Below the pieces are notes generated by a model. The model was not told the origin of the DNA. It worked only from the letters and a program-made list of their open reading frames with translations, and did no database searches. From positions 2,480,001 through 2,544,000 of the forward strand of contig NZ_CP102294.1 in NCBI RefSeq assembly GCF_025144665.1: a DNA stretch of 64,000 bases, read 5' to 3'. Position numbers and translations under genes: made by a program. This document shows, piece after piece, positions 43,000 through 51,801 of this stretch; position 1 is the first letter of the stretch; each line of letters starts with the position of its first letter. The DNA comes from Alistipes ihumii AP11 (GTDB lineage Bacteria; Bacteroidota; Bacteroidia; Bacteroidales; Rikenellaceae).

Positions 43000-45270
43000 A
43001 TGAAAAAGATAGTAACCCTTTTGATTTTCGGCCTGATGTCCTTGGCGTCCTGCACGGAGTACGACGAAGTGGCCATGTGGAACAAGAACGAGGATATGGG
43101 CTCGCGTCTGGCCGCGCTGGAGAGGCTGTGCGATCGGATGAATACCAATATCGTCTCGTTGCAGCGGATCGTCGAAGCGTTGCAGGCCAATGACTACGTG
43201 ACCGGCGTGGCTCCCGTCGTGGAGAACGGCGAGACGATCGGCTACACGATCTCTTTCAGCCGGAGCGGTCCCGTTACGATCTATCACGGGAAGGACGGAC
43301 AGAGCGGAGCGACTCCCGTGATCGGCGTGAAACAGGACACGGACGGCCTTTACTATTGGACGCTCGACGGCGAGTGGCTGGAGGACAGTCGCGGCGACCG
43401 GGTCGTGGCGCAGGGGCCGGCGGGTCGGTCTGCCTACGAGTTGGCCGTGGAGAACGGCTACCGGGGTACGCTCGAGGAGTGGCTGGCTTCGCTCAGCGGC
43501 AATAACGGTTTGTCTGCCTATGAGCTGGCCGTGGAAAACGGCTATCGGGGAACGGAAGAAGAATGGCTCGCCTCGCTCAAGGGCAATACCGGCCAGAACG
43601 GTCGGTCTGCCTACGAGCTGGCCGTGGAGAACGGCTACCGGGGCACGCTCGAGGAGTGGCTGGCCTCGCTTAACGGCAACAACGGCCGGTCCGCTTATGA
43701 ACTGGCCGTGGAAAACGGTTATCGGGGTACGGAAGAGGAATGGCTCGCCTCTCTGAAAGGGACCGCCGGCGACAAAGGCGACGACGGAAACACGCCGAAG
43801 CTGAAGATCGAGAACGGCTACTGGTACGTTTCCTACGGAGACGACGACAACTGGGTGCAGTTGGGTCAGGCTATGGGGGAGGACGGACGGCCCGGTCAGG
43901 ACGGCGATTCGATGTTCAGCGACATCGACGTTTCCGATCCGGACTTTGTTGTTCTGACGCTGGCCGAGACCGGGGAACGGATCAGATTGCCGCGCTACCG
44001 GGAGAAGTTCGACCTGCTGTTCGAAAAATCGGATACGGAAAAGGTGAAGGAGATGGAGATCGCCTGCGGGGCGGGAGAAACGGCCGAAGTTCGTTACGAG
44101 CTGACGCCTGCCGGAGCGCAGGTCGCCATCGAGTGCATTTCGCACAGCGCTTACAAGGTCTCCGTGGACGAGGGCGACAGGAGAATCCTCGTCTCTGCGC
44201 CGGACGATCCGGCGGCGGTCGCCGATCCGCAGAGCGAGATTCTGGTTTTCGCATCCGACGATGAGCGCACCATCATGCGCAAGCTGGTCGTAAAGCAAGC
44301 GAAGTATATTCGCTACCGGGCGACCGAGCAGTTGCGCGTGACGAACGAGTCTTTCCCCGGCGATCCGTATTTCCGGGGCAAGGAATGCGAGTTTGTCGAC
44401 GGGCTGAGTTCCTATGATCCGGTTACCGGAGAGGGGAAGTGGGGCTATACGGGCACGGTAACGCAAGTGGAGCCCGGCGCTTTTGGCGGAGAGACCGCGC
44501 TGCAAAGCCTGACCTTGCCCGAGGGGATCGAGTATATAGGAAGCAATGCGTTCAATAACAGCGGGCTGGAGGAGATCGTCCTGCCGGAAACGCTCGTCGA
44601 GATCGACCAGTTCGCATTTTCCAAGACCCGGCTGACCGAAGTCGTCATTCCCGGGAGCGTGGAGCTGTTGCGCGCTTCGGCGTTCGAGGGGAAAAGCAAC
44701 GGCGGCTCGCCGCTGGAGAAGGTCGTTTTCGAGGGAAATAAAATCCGGGAATTGGAGTTGAGGACTTTCTCCTATTGCGATCGTCTGAAAGAGATCGTCC
44801 TGCCCGAGGGGCTGGAGTCGATCGGATACAACGCGTTCGACGGTTGCAGCGCGCTGGAGAGGATCGATATACCTGCCAGCGTGACTTACGTCGGCGAGGC
44901 CGCCTTCGTTTATTGTACCGGCCTGAAAGAAGCGGTCATAGGCGACGGTGTCGCCGAGATCGCGAAGCGGGCGTTCGCCGAGTGCACGGCGTTGAAGAGG
45001 GTCGTCATCGGCCGGGGCATCCGGCGTATCGGCGACATGGCGTTCAATACGAGAAGCAGCTGGGATCAGATGACGCTGGAGTCGGTTACCGTATTGTTCG
45101 ACGATATTTCCTCCGGCGATTTTCCCGTGCTGGAGAGCGGACAGCGGGGCGTGTTCCCGAAGCCCGGCGGGTGGGATCCGGTGTCCTATAAAATCTATGT
45201 TCCTCAAGGGACCGGAGCGACCTATCGGGCAAAGTGGGCCGATTACGCTTCTCTGATAGAGGAGAAGTGA
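43000..45270 (+). CDS. DUF4988/BspA-type leucine-rich surface lipoprotein with duplicated repeats
   Basis: The 756-residue protein has a lipobox LASC, then a DUF4988-like coiled-coil region (LAALERLCDRMNTNIVSLQ) and a GPVTIYHGKDGQ motif. Four SAYELAVENGYRGT repeats follow (residues about 144-254), separated by collagen-like NGNNG and KGDDG spacers. A DUF5018/BACON-like beta region around 345-440 precedes a C-terminal BspA-type LRR_5 array (LTLPEGIEYIGSNAF, IVLPEGLESIGYNAF and others). Such proteins are exposed on the surface and bind host or microbial ligands; the target is unknown. It is the second gene after the OmpA-like protein and ends at a strong terminator. Confidence 0.85.
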   Translation: MKKIVTLLIFGLMSLASCTEYDEVAMWNKNEDMGSRLAALERLCDRMNTNIVSLQRIVEALQANDYVTGVAPVVENGETIGYTISFSRSGPVTIYHGKDGQSGATPVIGVKQDTDGLYYWTLDGEWLEDSRGDRVVAQGPAGRSAYELAVENGYRGTLEEWLASLSGNNGLSAYELAVENGYRGTEEEWLASLKGNTGQNGRSAYELAVENGYRGTLEEWLASLNGNNGRSAYELAVENGYRGTEEEWLASLKGTAGDKGDDGNTPKLKIENGYWYVSYGDDDNWVQLGQAMGEDGRPGQDGDSMFSDIDVSDPDFVVLTLAETGERIRLPRYREKFDLLFEKSDTEKVKEMEIACGAGETAEVRYELTPAGAQVAIECISHSAYKVSVDEGDRRILVSAPDDPAAVADPQSEILVFASDDERTIMRKLVVKQAKYIRYRATEQLRVTNESFPGDPYFRGKECEFVDGLSSYDPVTGEGKWGYTGTVTQVEPGAFGGETALQSLTLPEGIEYIGSNAFNNSGLEEIVLPETLVEIDQFAFSKTRLTEVVIPGSVELLRASAFEGKSNGGSPLEKVVFEGNKIRELELRTFSYCDRLKEIVLPEGLESIGYNAFDGCSALERIDIPASVTYVGEAAFVYCTGLKEAVIGDGVAEIAKRAFAECTALKRVVIGRGIRRIGDMAFNTRSSWDQMTLESVTVLFDDISSGDFPVLESGQRGVFPKPGGWDPVSYKIYVPQGTGATYRAKWADYASLIEEK
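43429..43761 (+). repeat. Four-copy coding repeat built from a duplicated 177-bp unit
   Basis: Copies start at 43429, 43513, 43606 and 43690. Copies 1 and 3 encode the TLEEW form, copies 2 and 4 the TEEEW form, and each pair is exactly 177 bases apart, so a two-repeat block was duplicated. Confidence 0.88.
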
Positions 45271-45334
45271 TACGGCCGGCAGCTCTCGGGGCAAGCCTTC
45301 GGGCACGGTCCCGTTCCGGCCGATCTTTTTCGGG

Positions 45335-45372
45335 CCGTGCAGGAAAGAGCGTTCCTGCACGGTCCGTTTTTT
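45335..45372 (+). terminator. Terminator of the OmpA/BspA-type operon
   Basis: CCGTGCAGGAA pairs with TTCCTGCACGG around AGAGCG, with six T after TCCG. Confidence 0.82.
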
Positions 45373-45446
45373 ACCGCGGAAGAGCCTCGACCGCGCGGCG
45401 CGGAACGGGGGCCGAAGGGCATGGCGTTTTGTGTGCGGGCGAAAAG

Positions 45447-45743
45447 CTATTTGACGATGACGGACGATACGATCCGGATGCCCGAGGCCTCGTTGATCGC
45501 GTCCATCAGCGCGGAACGCCGCATGAATACCTCGTTGCGCGCCACCGACGAGCTGAGATGAACGAACAGGCGTCCGCCTGTCCGAAGCTCGATTTTCGTC
45601 GTATAGGAGGCGATGACGTTTCCCACCAGAACGGGCCACAGGTCGGGAATCTTCGCCTCGGCGATCTTGCGGGCGATGACGGGCGTGGAGCTGAAAAAGT
45701 CGTTCAGCGCGTCGCCTATGCGTACGGGGTCCCTGCGCCTCAT
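45447..45743 (-). CDS. DUF721 (DciA-like) protein
   Basis: The 98-residue protein (MRRRDPVRIGDALNDFF start) matches DUF721: helical beginning, then the KH-like core LWPVLVGNVIASYTTKIEL and LFVHLSSSVARNEVFMRR. In proteobacteria this family includes the helicase loader DciA; here the gene is directly coupled to recF by an ATGA overlap, consistent with a replication or repair role. That function remains an inference for Bacteroidetes. Confidence 0.85.
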   Translation of the reverse strand: MRRRDPVRIGDALNDFFSSTPVIARKIAEAKIPDLWPVLVGNVIASYTTKIELRTGGRLFVHLSSSVARNEVFMRRSALMDAINEASGIRIVSSVIVK

Positions 45744-46843
45744 GATTCCTCCACGATTCCTCCGGATACCCGGAACAGCTTGTACGCGCACCCGCTTTCG
45801 CGCAATATGCCTTCGAGCCGCGTTTGGTTGCAGTCCGTAATCAGTATCTGGCCGAACCGCTTGTCGGCTACGATGCGGATCAGCTCGCCGACCCGTTGCA
45901 GGTCGAGCTTGTCGAATATGTCGTCCAGCAGCAGGATCGGCCGGGAGCCGCACCGAGCGGCCACGATGTCGTACTGCGCCAGCTTCAGCGCGACCAGAAA
46001 CGACTTCTGCTGTCCCTGCGAGCCGTATTTGCGCAGCGGGTAGTCGCCTATGCTCATCAGCATGTCGTCGCGGTGTACGCCCCCGGAAGTGAACTGGTTG
46101 ATCCGGTCCCGCTGGGCCGTCTCGCGCAGGATCCGGTCCATCGGACGCTCGTTGAGCTCCGAGCGGTAGCCGAGGCCGACCCGCTCGCGGTCGCCCGACA
46201 GCGCCGCGTAATACCCGGCCACGACGGGGGCGAGTTCCGAGACGAGCTCCTTCCGCTTTTGCCAAAGCGTCGCGGCGAGCGGGCAAAGTTGCGCGTCGAA
46301 GACCTCGATCAGCTCCTCGAATCCGGGCGACTGCTGCCGTTTGAGCAGCTTGTTGCGCTCGGCCAGCAGCCGGTTGTACCGCACCAGCGCCGAGAGATAT
46401 TCGCGGTCGAGCTGGGAGATGAAGCTGTTGAGGTATTTGCGGCGCTCCTCGCCCGACTCGTTGATCAGCGCCGTGTCGGACGGCGTGACCAGAACCAGCG
46501 GAATCAGGCCGATGTGGTCCGACAGCTTCTCGTACTCCTTGCCGTTGCGGCAAAGCTTCTTTTGGCCTCCTTTCTTGAACGAGCATACGATACGCTCGGT
46601 GCGATCTGTCGCAGGCTCGCCGTAGCGACCGTCCACGAGGAACGCCTCGCTGCCGTGCCGCACGCACTGGGTGTCGGACAGGCCGAAGGCGCTCTTGCAC
46701 ATCGAAAGGTAGTGGACCGCGTCGAGCAGATTCGTCTTGCCGGTCCCGTTGTCGCCGACCATGCAGTTGATCTGCGGCGAGAGCTCGATCTGGGCCTCGC
46801 CGACGTTCTTGAAGTCGATCAGGGAAAGTCGCTGAAGGTACAT
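45740..46843 (-). CDS. recF: DNA replication/repair protein RecF
   Basis: RecF loads or positions recombination mediators at single-strand gaps. The 367-residue SMC-like ATPase has Walker A GDNGTGKT at 30-37, the ABC signature region GSQGQQKSFLVALKLAQ and Walker B ILLLDDIFDKLD. ATG 46843 (MYLQRLSLIDFKNV) is the family start; an upstream extension lacks homology. The stop overlaps the DUF721 ATG. A promoter box lies about 50 bases upstream. Confidence 0.96.
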   Translation of the reverse strand: MYLQRLSLIDFKNVGEAQIELSPQINCMVGDNGTGKTNLLDAVHYLSMCKSAFGLSDTQCVRHGSEAFLVDGRYGEPATDRTERIVCSFKKGGQKKLCRNGKEYEKLSDHIGLIPLVLVTPSDTALINESGEERRKYLNSFISQLDREYLSALVRYNRLLAERNKLLKRQQSPGFEELIEVFDAQLCPLAATLWQKRKELVSELAPVVAGYYAALSGDRERVGLGYRSELNERPMDRILRETAQRDRINQFTSGGVHRDDMLMSIGDYPLRKYGSQGQQKSFLVALKLAQYDIVAARCGSRPILLLDDIFDKLDLQRVGELIRIVADKRFGQILITDCNQTRLEGILRESGCAYKLFRVSGGIVEES

Positions 46844-46890
46844 GTGGGGACAGAAAGTGTTGCCGGGGGAAATCCGCCCGCGACCGCGAT

Positions 46891-46898
46891 CAAAGGTA
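46891..46898 (-). promoter_or_regulatory. -7 box of recF
   Basis: TACCTTTG on the minus strand matches TAnnTTTG. Confidence 0.72.
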
Positions 46899-47053
46899 GG
46901 CATTTTTTCGGCAACGTCCAAGGCCGGTCCTTGCTTCGGAGCAGCCGGGGGCCGTCGTCCTCCGACGGCGGAAGAACGGGGCGGGCGGAAGAGCCGGCGT
47001 CTAAAAATAACGACAAAAAGGGGCGGAATAGTTTTATATTCGCCAAAAAAAGT

Positions 47054-47061
47054 TACTTTTG
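47054..47061 (+). promoter_or_regulatory. -7 box of TPR membrane protein gene
   Basis: TACTTTTG matches TAnnTTTG, 40 bases before the ATG. Confidence 0.7.
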
Positions 47062-47101
47062 CATTTCAGTATGTCTTTCACTTTAATTTTCTGAAGCAAT
47101 T

Positions 47102-47803
47102 ATGACGGAGAAACACAAATCGCAGACCGAGGATCCCGAAGTGGCTATTCAGTCGGCTATCGGCCGGGTCGAGGGTTTTATCATGAACAACGGCCGCTCG
47201 TTGCTTACGGCGCTGATCGTGGTGGTCGTGGTGGTCGGCGGTTTTTTCGGATATAAGTACCTGATCTCCGGTCCGCGTGCCGAAAAGGCGGCGGCCATGA
47301 TGTTCGTAGCCGAGCAGCAGTTCGCCGTCGACTCGTTCGCGCTGGCGCTCAACGGCGACGGCAACTTCGCCGGGTTCCTCGAGGTGATCGACCGCTACGG
47401 CTCGACCGACGAGGGCAATTTGGCACGTCACTATGCCGGAATTTGCTATCTGAGGCTGGGCGAGTATCAGCGGGCACTCGATTACCTGAAGGAATATTCC
47501 GCCTCGACCAAGTCGGTTCCCGAGGCGCTTTTGGCCGCGCAGAACTGCGGCCTGCAGGGCGATGCTTACGCGCAGTTGGAGAATTACGCCGAGGCGGTCC
47601 GGATGTACGAGAAGGCCGTTGCTGCGAGCGACAACTCGCTTTCGGCACCCTACTATCTGAAAAAGGCGGGAGGCGTGTACGAGAAGCTCGGCGATTACGC
47701 CAAGGCCCTGGCTGCCTACGAGAGGATCAGCGACGACTATCCCGCCAGCATGGAGGCGCGCGACATACAGAAGTATATCGGGCGTATCCAGCAGCAGATG
47801 TAA
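47102..47803 (+). CDS. Tetratricopeptide membrane protein, YfgM-like
   Basis: The 233-residue protein has a short cytoplasmic N-terminus, one transmembrane helix (ALIVVVVVVGGFFGYKYL, about 37-54) and a periplasmic TPR domain: GNLARHYAGICYLRLGEYQRA, ALLAAQNCGLQGDAYAQLEN and APYYLKKAGGVYEKLGDYAK. This layout resembles YfgM/ancillary translocon subunits, which help hand over exported proteins. The match is by topology, not a diagnostic motif. A hairpin with a U-run lies between it and ribH. Confidence 0.85.
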   Translation: MTEKHKSQTEDPEVAIQSAIGRVEGFIMNNGRSLLTALIVVVVVVGGFFGYKYLISGPRAEKAAAMMFVAEQQFAVDSFALALNGDGNFAGFLEVIDRYGSTDEGNLARHYAGICYLRLGEYQRALDYLKEYSASTKSVPEALLAAQNCGLQGDAYAQLENYAEAVRMYEKAVAASDNSLSAPYYLKKAGGVYEKLGDYAKALAAYERISDDYPASMEARDIQKYIGRIQQQM

Positions 47804-47837
47804 GGCCGACGCGCCTTGCGATCATTTCGATAATCCG

Positions 47838-47869
47838 AAGGTTGCGGCCGCAAGGCGGCAACCTTTTTT
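47838..47869 (+). terminator. Hairpin with U-run directly before ribH
   Basis: AAGGTTGC pairs with GCAACCTT across a 12-base GC-rich loop, followed by TTTTA. The U-run ends right where an ATG (47870) begins, 12 bases before the preferred ribH start. Confidence 0.75.
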
Positions 47870-47881
47870 ATGAAAAGCGAT

Positions 47882-48406
47882 ATGGCAACAATACACAGAA
47901 ATCTCTCCCGGCTCGACCCGCAGCTGCCGTCGGCAGCCGACATGAAGTTCGGAATCGTCGTTTCCCAGTGGAATCCGCAGATTACCGGCGCTCTGCTCGA
48001 AGGGGCCGTCCGTACGCTGCGCGCGGCGGGTTGCGAGGAGCAGAATATCATCGTCAAGGAAGTTCCCGGAACATTCGAACTGGCGCTCGGAGCCCAGTAT
48101 TTCGCCGAGTATACCGATGTGGACGGCGTGATCGTGCTGGGCTGCGTCATTCAAGGAGAAACCCGTCATTTCGACTATGTGTGTCAGGGCGTGACGCAGG
48201 GCGTGACCCAGCTGATGCTATCGTCGAACATGCCGGTGGCTTTCGGCGTGCTGACGACCGAGAATCTGCAGCAGGCGATCGACCGGGCCGGGGGCAAGTA
48301 CGGCAACAAGGGCGACGAGGCCGCTATGGCGGCGATCCGCATGGTCGCCCTGCAGATCGAAATGGCACCTGACGAGAGCGAAGACGACCGCAAGAAAGTC
48401 AATTGA
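47882..48406 (+). CDS. ribH: 6,7-dimethyl-8-ribityllumazine synthase
   Basis: RibH condenses the ribityl pyrimidine with dihydroxybutanone phosphate, the penultimate riboflavin step. The 174-residue protein has FGIVVSQWNPQITGALLEGA, VPGTFELALGAQYFA, GCVIQGETRHFDYVC with the catalytic His, and FGVLTTENLQQAIDRAGG. The preferred start MATIHRN at 47882 follows an in-frame ATG at 47870 that touches the upstream hairpin. The rest of the riboflavin genes are elsewhere. No FMN riboswitch was seen, so control may be by read-through of that hairpin. Confidence 0.95.
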   Translation: MATIHRNLSRLDPQLPSAADMKFGIVVSQWNPQITGALLEGAVRTLRAAGCEEQNIIVKEVPGTFELALGAQYFAEYTDVDGVIVLGCVIQGETRHFDYVCQGVTQGVTQLMLSSNMPVAFGVLTTENLQQAIDRAGGKYGNKGDEAAMAAIRMVALQIEMAPDESEDDRKKVN

Positions 48407-48440
48407 GGTTCCGTAAGGAATTGCGACGGACGTCCGAATA

Positions 48441-48481
48441 GAGTTCGCCGTCGAGCAGTCCGGCTGTTCGACGGCGAACTC
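48441..48481 (+). terminator. Long hairpin after ribH
   Basis: GAGTTCGCCGTCGA pairs with TCGACGGCGAACTC (14 bp) but only GTTATG follows, so it may be a weak terminator or a 3' stabiliser. Confidence 0.55.
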
Positions 48482-48680
48482 GTTATGTGCAGGCGACCGG
48501 ACGTTCCGCGAGGCTTTACGGGGGGGCGGTTCGAGTGCAGACGATCCGGCGGAACCGCGTTTGCCGGGCCGGCTTGTTGCGCGTTTTTCTGCCGTTGCGG
48601 CATCGGCCGGCTGTGACGATGCGGTCCGTGAAAGGTGCGGACGATCTGTCCGTTATACTTGCTTTTTATGGGGAATTTAC

Positions 48681-48688
48681 TATTTTTG
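48681..48688 (+). promoter_or_regulatory. -7 box of Fn3 lipoprotein gene
   Basis: TATTTTTG matches TAnnTTTG, with TTG 19 bases upstream at 48659. Confidence 0.75.
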
Positions 48689-48767
48689 TTCACGAAGCCG
48701 CCCGTTTTTCGATCCGGTTTCGGACGAGGGGCCTGCGCATCCGTTTACGTTTTTTAAATTTCGTGCT

Positions 48768-50831
48768 ATGAAGCGTTTGTTATGTGTTTTCTGCTTGATG
48801 GCGGCCTGCCTGGCGCTCGTTTGCTGTACCGAGGATCGGACCGGGGGAGGCGAGCCGCTTCCGGCGCCCGCTCCCGAAAACTTGACTGCTCAAGAGGGGG
48901 ACGGACAGGTCGCTCTGCGCTGGACGGAACCCGTAAGCGACGGTTTGTTGGAGTACGATGTCCGCTGGAATCCGGGCGGAGGGCAGAGGACGATGCACGT
49001 CGGGTTCAACTATCTGGTCGTCGACGGACTGGCCAACGGAACCGAATACGCTTTTTCCGTGACCGCCGTGTATGCCGACGGCCGGCGCTCGGATTCCGTC
49101 TCGGTCAAGGCCGTTCCGCATGTCGGACCTTGGCCCGAGGAGGGTGTGAACGGGACCTATATCAACAACGGGATCGTTCAGCTCGGCGTCGATATGGATC
49201 GCGGCGGAGCCGTTTTCCATTTTTCCGAAGTGAATACGAAGCGCAATCTGCTCAATCATGCCGACGAGGGCCGGTTTATCCAACAGTCTTATTACGGGGA
49301 GGCCGACGGCAGCGATTGGAACGGCCAAAGCTGGGTATGGAATCCGATTCAGGGCGGGGGATGTCGCGGAGAGAAAGCCCGGGTTATTTCTCAGGAGATT
49401 ACCGAGAACAGTATTCGCGTCGTCTCGACGCCCGTTCATTGGGCGACCGGCGAGGCCGTGACGGACTGCGAGATGGAAGAGCGCATCACGCTCGACGGCC
49501 GGATCGCCCGCATTCATTATACGTTCCGCAACACCGGGCCCGGGGCGACCGATCATCCGGCTACCAGTCAGGAGATGCCGGCCGTTTTCGTCGATTATGC
49601 CCTGAAGAATCTGGTCTACTACGACGGTTCCTCGCCCTGGACCGGAGGTCCGCTGCGCAGGGACGTGCCGGGCTGGCCGAACGAGGAGCGGACGCGGACC
49701 GAACATTGGGCCGCTTATGTCGACGACAGCGACTGGGGCATAGGCGTGTATACGCCGGGCACGCCGCTCTCGACGACTTATCGTTTCGACGGGCCTTCCG
49801 GGCCGACCGGAGGCGGATGTTCCTATTTCGCCCCGATCCGTAACTTCGCCGTCGCGAAGGGGCTGGTGCTTGAGTACGACGTTTATCTGTATATAGGGAC
49901 GGTAGAGGAGATTCGCAGCGCGTTCGATGCGATACGGACCGACGGCTGGGAAATCGACGACAGCGGTTTTCCTGAAGGTTATCTCTACGTGAAGGAGAGC
50001 AGCGGAGTCGCGGTCGAGGAGCTCGAATCGTCGCCGTCGGAGGGCTACACCTACCGCTGGACCGCGACAAGCGGCGAGGCGTCGGTGACTACGCAGCGCA
50101 TAGCTGCCGCTATACCCGGTCCGGTGCTGACCTTCATGTACAAGAGCGATCGGGACGTGCCTCTTTCGGTCGTTCTCGACGAAGATTCGCAGACTCCGGT
50201 CCGGATCGAGCCGCTGACCGCTTCTTCCGACTGGCGCCTCTACGAATTCGATATGGGGCAGGCGGTCGAGCAGTGCGGATGGGGCAGTATCGGCTCGCGC
50301 ATGCAGCTGTTGCTGGGCGGAGGTGCCGGTGCCGTGTTGGAGATAAAGCAGTTGCATATGCGGGAGCGAAACGCCCATGAAAACGAGCTGGCTTCGGCTC
50401 TGTTCATCGAGCTGCAGGAGCCCCGGTCCGATCTCGAACGGTTCGAGGATTTGACGGATTATTTCAGTTACGAAACCGGGTTCGCCTATCTGTTGCAGGC
50501 TGAAAAGGGCGGCGTCGATCCGTATATTCATACGGCGGCCAGGAGTCGGGCGATCGCTTCGGACGAAAACCATCTTTCTTTCGAATACAAATGCGAAAAA
50601 GGCGGTACCGTAGAGCTTTTTCTCAAAATAATTGCCGGAGGATCGATCCCGGGGCTTTCGTTCCCTGCGGCTTCCGATTGGACTCCTATTACGTTCGATC
50701 TGAGCGAGGGAAAGGCGTCCGTGCTGGAAAAGTTTCCCGATGCGTGTAGCGCTGGAGGCCGGATGCGGTTCGACATCGATGGAACGGACGGGGCCCCGCT
50801 GTACATTCGGGCTATCCGTATTCATAGATAG
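48768..50831 (+). CDS. Large Fn3-containing lipoprotein of unknown function
   Basis: This 687-residue protein has a lipobox LVCC and a fibronectin type III domain (residues about 35-115, with LTAQEGDGQVALRWTEP and NYLVVDGLANGTEYAFSVTA). A beta-sandwich region of roughly 300 residues follows, with features of the carbohydrate-mutarotase-like fold (GTYINNGIVQLGVDMDRGGA, WVWNPIQGGG, RIHYTFRNTGPG). The C-terminus has two further jelly-roll-like modules around 430-560 and 580-687, which could bind sugars. No catalytic pair is evident. It is monocistronic and surface or periplasmic. A carbohydrate role is an inference. Confidence 0.7.
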   Translation: MKRLLCVFCLMAACLALVCCTEDRTGGGEPLPAPAPENLTAQEGDGQVALRWTEPVSDGLLEYDVRWNPGGGQRTMHVGFNYLVVDGLANGTEYAFSVTAVYADGRRSDSVSVKAVPHVGPWPEEGVNGTYINNGIVQLGVDMDRGGAVFHFSEVNTKRNLLNHADEGRFIQQSYYGEADGSDWNGQSWVWNPIQGGGCRGEKARVISQEITENSIRVVSTPVHWATGEAVTDCEMEERITLDGRIARIHYTFRNTGPGATDHPATSQEMPAVFVDYALKNLVYYDGSSPWTGGPLRRDVPGWPNEERTRTEHWAAYVDDSDWGIGVYTPGTPLSTTYRFDGPSGPTGGGCSYFAPIRNFAVAKGLVLEYDVYLYIGTVEEIRSAFDAIRTDGWEIDDSGFPEGYLYVKESSGVAVEELESSPSEGYTYRWTATSGEASVTTQRIAAAIPGPVLTFMYKSDRDVPLSVVLDEDSQTPVRIEPLTASSDWRLYEFDMGQAVEQCGWGSIGSRMQLLLGGGAGAVLEIKQLHMRERNAHENELASALFIELQEPRSDLERFEDLTDYFSYETGFAYLLQAEKGGVDPYIHTAARSRAIASDENHLSFEYKCEKGGTVELFLKIIAGGSIPGLSFPAASDWTPITFDLSEGKASVLEKFPDACSAGGRMRFDIDGTDGAPLYIRAIRIHR

Positions 50832-51409
50832 TCCGTTCTTTCGGCGATTTGCGTCCGAATGGCTCGGGAGGCTGAACTTCGGGTGGGGTAGGCAGATGCC
50901 TTCGGACGAGATCGAGACGGGTTTCCGGCCGTAGCGAAAGTCCGTCTCGATATACGGAGACAGTCCGGTCGTATCGTGCATGGTTTCCCGGAACGGGTCG
51001 AACGGTCGCAACATGCTTGGCGACAGTCGTGTCCGGATCGTTACGGGGCTATGCTGTGCCGGATACATAAGAACCGGCCTTTCCTTATTCGTGCCGGACT
51101 AAGGCGGAGCGGCGCGAATCCTCTTCCGGCAGGAGAATGTGCCGGCATAGGATAACAATCGGAATGCCGGACCTTGGCTATATGTAGACTTTAGGCATGC
51201 CTTCGCGGGCATTGTCCGGGCAGTGTTCCGGTCCGCCGGTACGATGCAGGGAAAGCGCGGGCGCGTGACGGTATCCGTTGCACAGCATAATTACGCCTTT
51301 TCTGCAGGGAAAGCTTCGGAGGGATGCTTATTCTGCAAGGCGGATAGGGTCGGAAGGCTTCGGCTGACTCGGCCGCACGGCTTTGGGAGCGGCCGTAGAC
51401 TGTTGCCGT
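50832..51409. other. Intergenic region (578 bases)
   Basis: It separates two convergent genes. I found no gene, no strong terminator and no promoter box. Confidence 0.45.
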
Positions 51410-51772
51410 TTAGCGGCCGAGCAGTTTTTCCTGCCATTGCTCCTCGCGGAAGCCTACCAGCACGAAGTCGGGGCCGACGAGCAACGGTCGCTTGACGAGC
51501 TTTCCTTCCGTCGCAAGCAGAGCGATCAGCTCCCCGTCCGACGCTTTGGCGACTTTTTCTTTCAGATTCAGTTCCTTGTAGCGCTGTCCGCTCGTGTTGA
51601 AGAATTTGCGTGCCGGCAGTCCGCTCGTGGCGATCCACTGCGACAGTTCGTCGCGTCCGGGGTTCGACAGGACTATGTCGCGGGATTCGGCTTCCACGCC
51701 GTGCTCGGCGAGCCAGCGGGCCGCTTTGCGACAGGTGCCGCAGGCGGGGTAGTGCAAGAACAGGTATTTCAT
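51410..51772 (-). CDS. ArsC/Spx-family thioredoxin-fold protein
   Basis: The 120-residue protein has an N-terminal YPACGTCRKAARWL with a CGTC redox pair, then the conserved central helix and KRPLLVGPDFVLVGFREEQW near the C-terminus. This fits the ArsC/Spx/MgsR/YffB group. In YffB-like members the function is glutathione-linked reduction; in Spx it is transcription control. The RP residues of RPLLV match ArsC-like proteins, but arsenate reduction is not proven and no ars genes adjoin it. Confidence 0.82.
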   Translation of the reverse strand: MKYLFLHYPACGTCRKAARWLAEHGVEAESRDIVLSNPGRDELSQWIATSGLPARKFFNTSGQRYKELNLKEKVAKASDGELIALLATEGKLVKRPLLVGPDFVLVGFREEQWQEKLLGR

Positions 51773-51793
51773 GGCATGCGGTTTTGTACGATG

Positions 51794-51801
51794 CAAAGAT
51801 A
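51794..51801 (-). promoter_or_regulatory. -7 box of ArsC/Spx-like gene
   Basis: TATCTTTG on the minus strand matches TAnnTTTG, 21 bases upstream of the ATG. Confidence 0.72.

Larger units (their letters stand above)
48407..48767. other. Intergenic region between ribH and Fn3 lipoprotein gene
   Basis: The 361 bases contain a hairpin at 48441-48481 and a promoter at 48681. No gene is seen. Confidence 0.5.

Noticed and set aside
43429-43761. Regular repeats considered as a CRISPR array
   Set aside because: The repeats are in frame, encode a repeated peptide and have no unique spacers of constant length; no cas genes are nearby.
42982-45639. Very long minus-strand open frame opposite the repeat adhesin
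   Set aside because: It is a GC-rich shadow: the plus frame has a lipobox, repeats and LRR motifs, while the antisense translation has repeated low-complexity segments mirroring those repeats.
48780-51068. Long minus-strand frame opposite the Fn3 lipoprotein
   Set aside because: It is antisense with no signal peptide, promoter or recognisable domain, while the plus frame has a lipobox and Fn3 motif.
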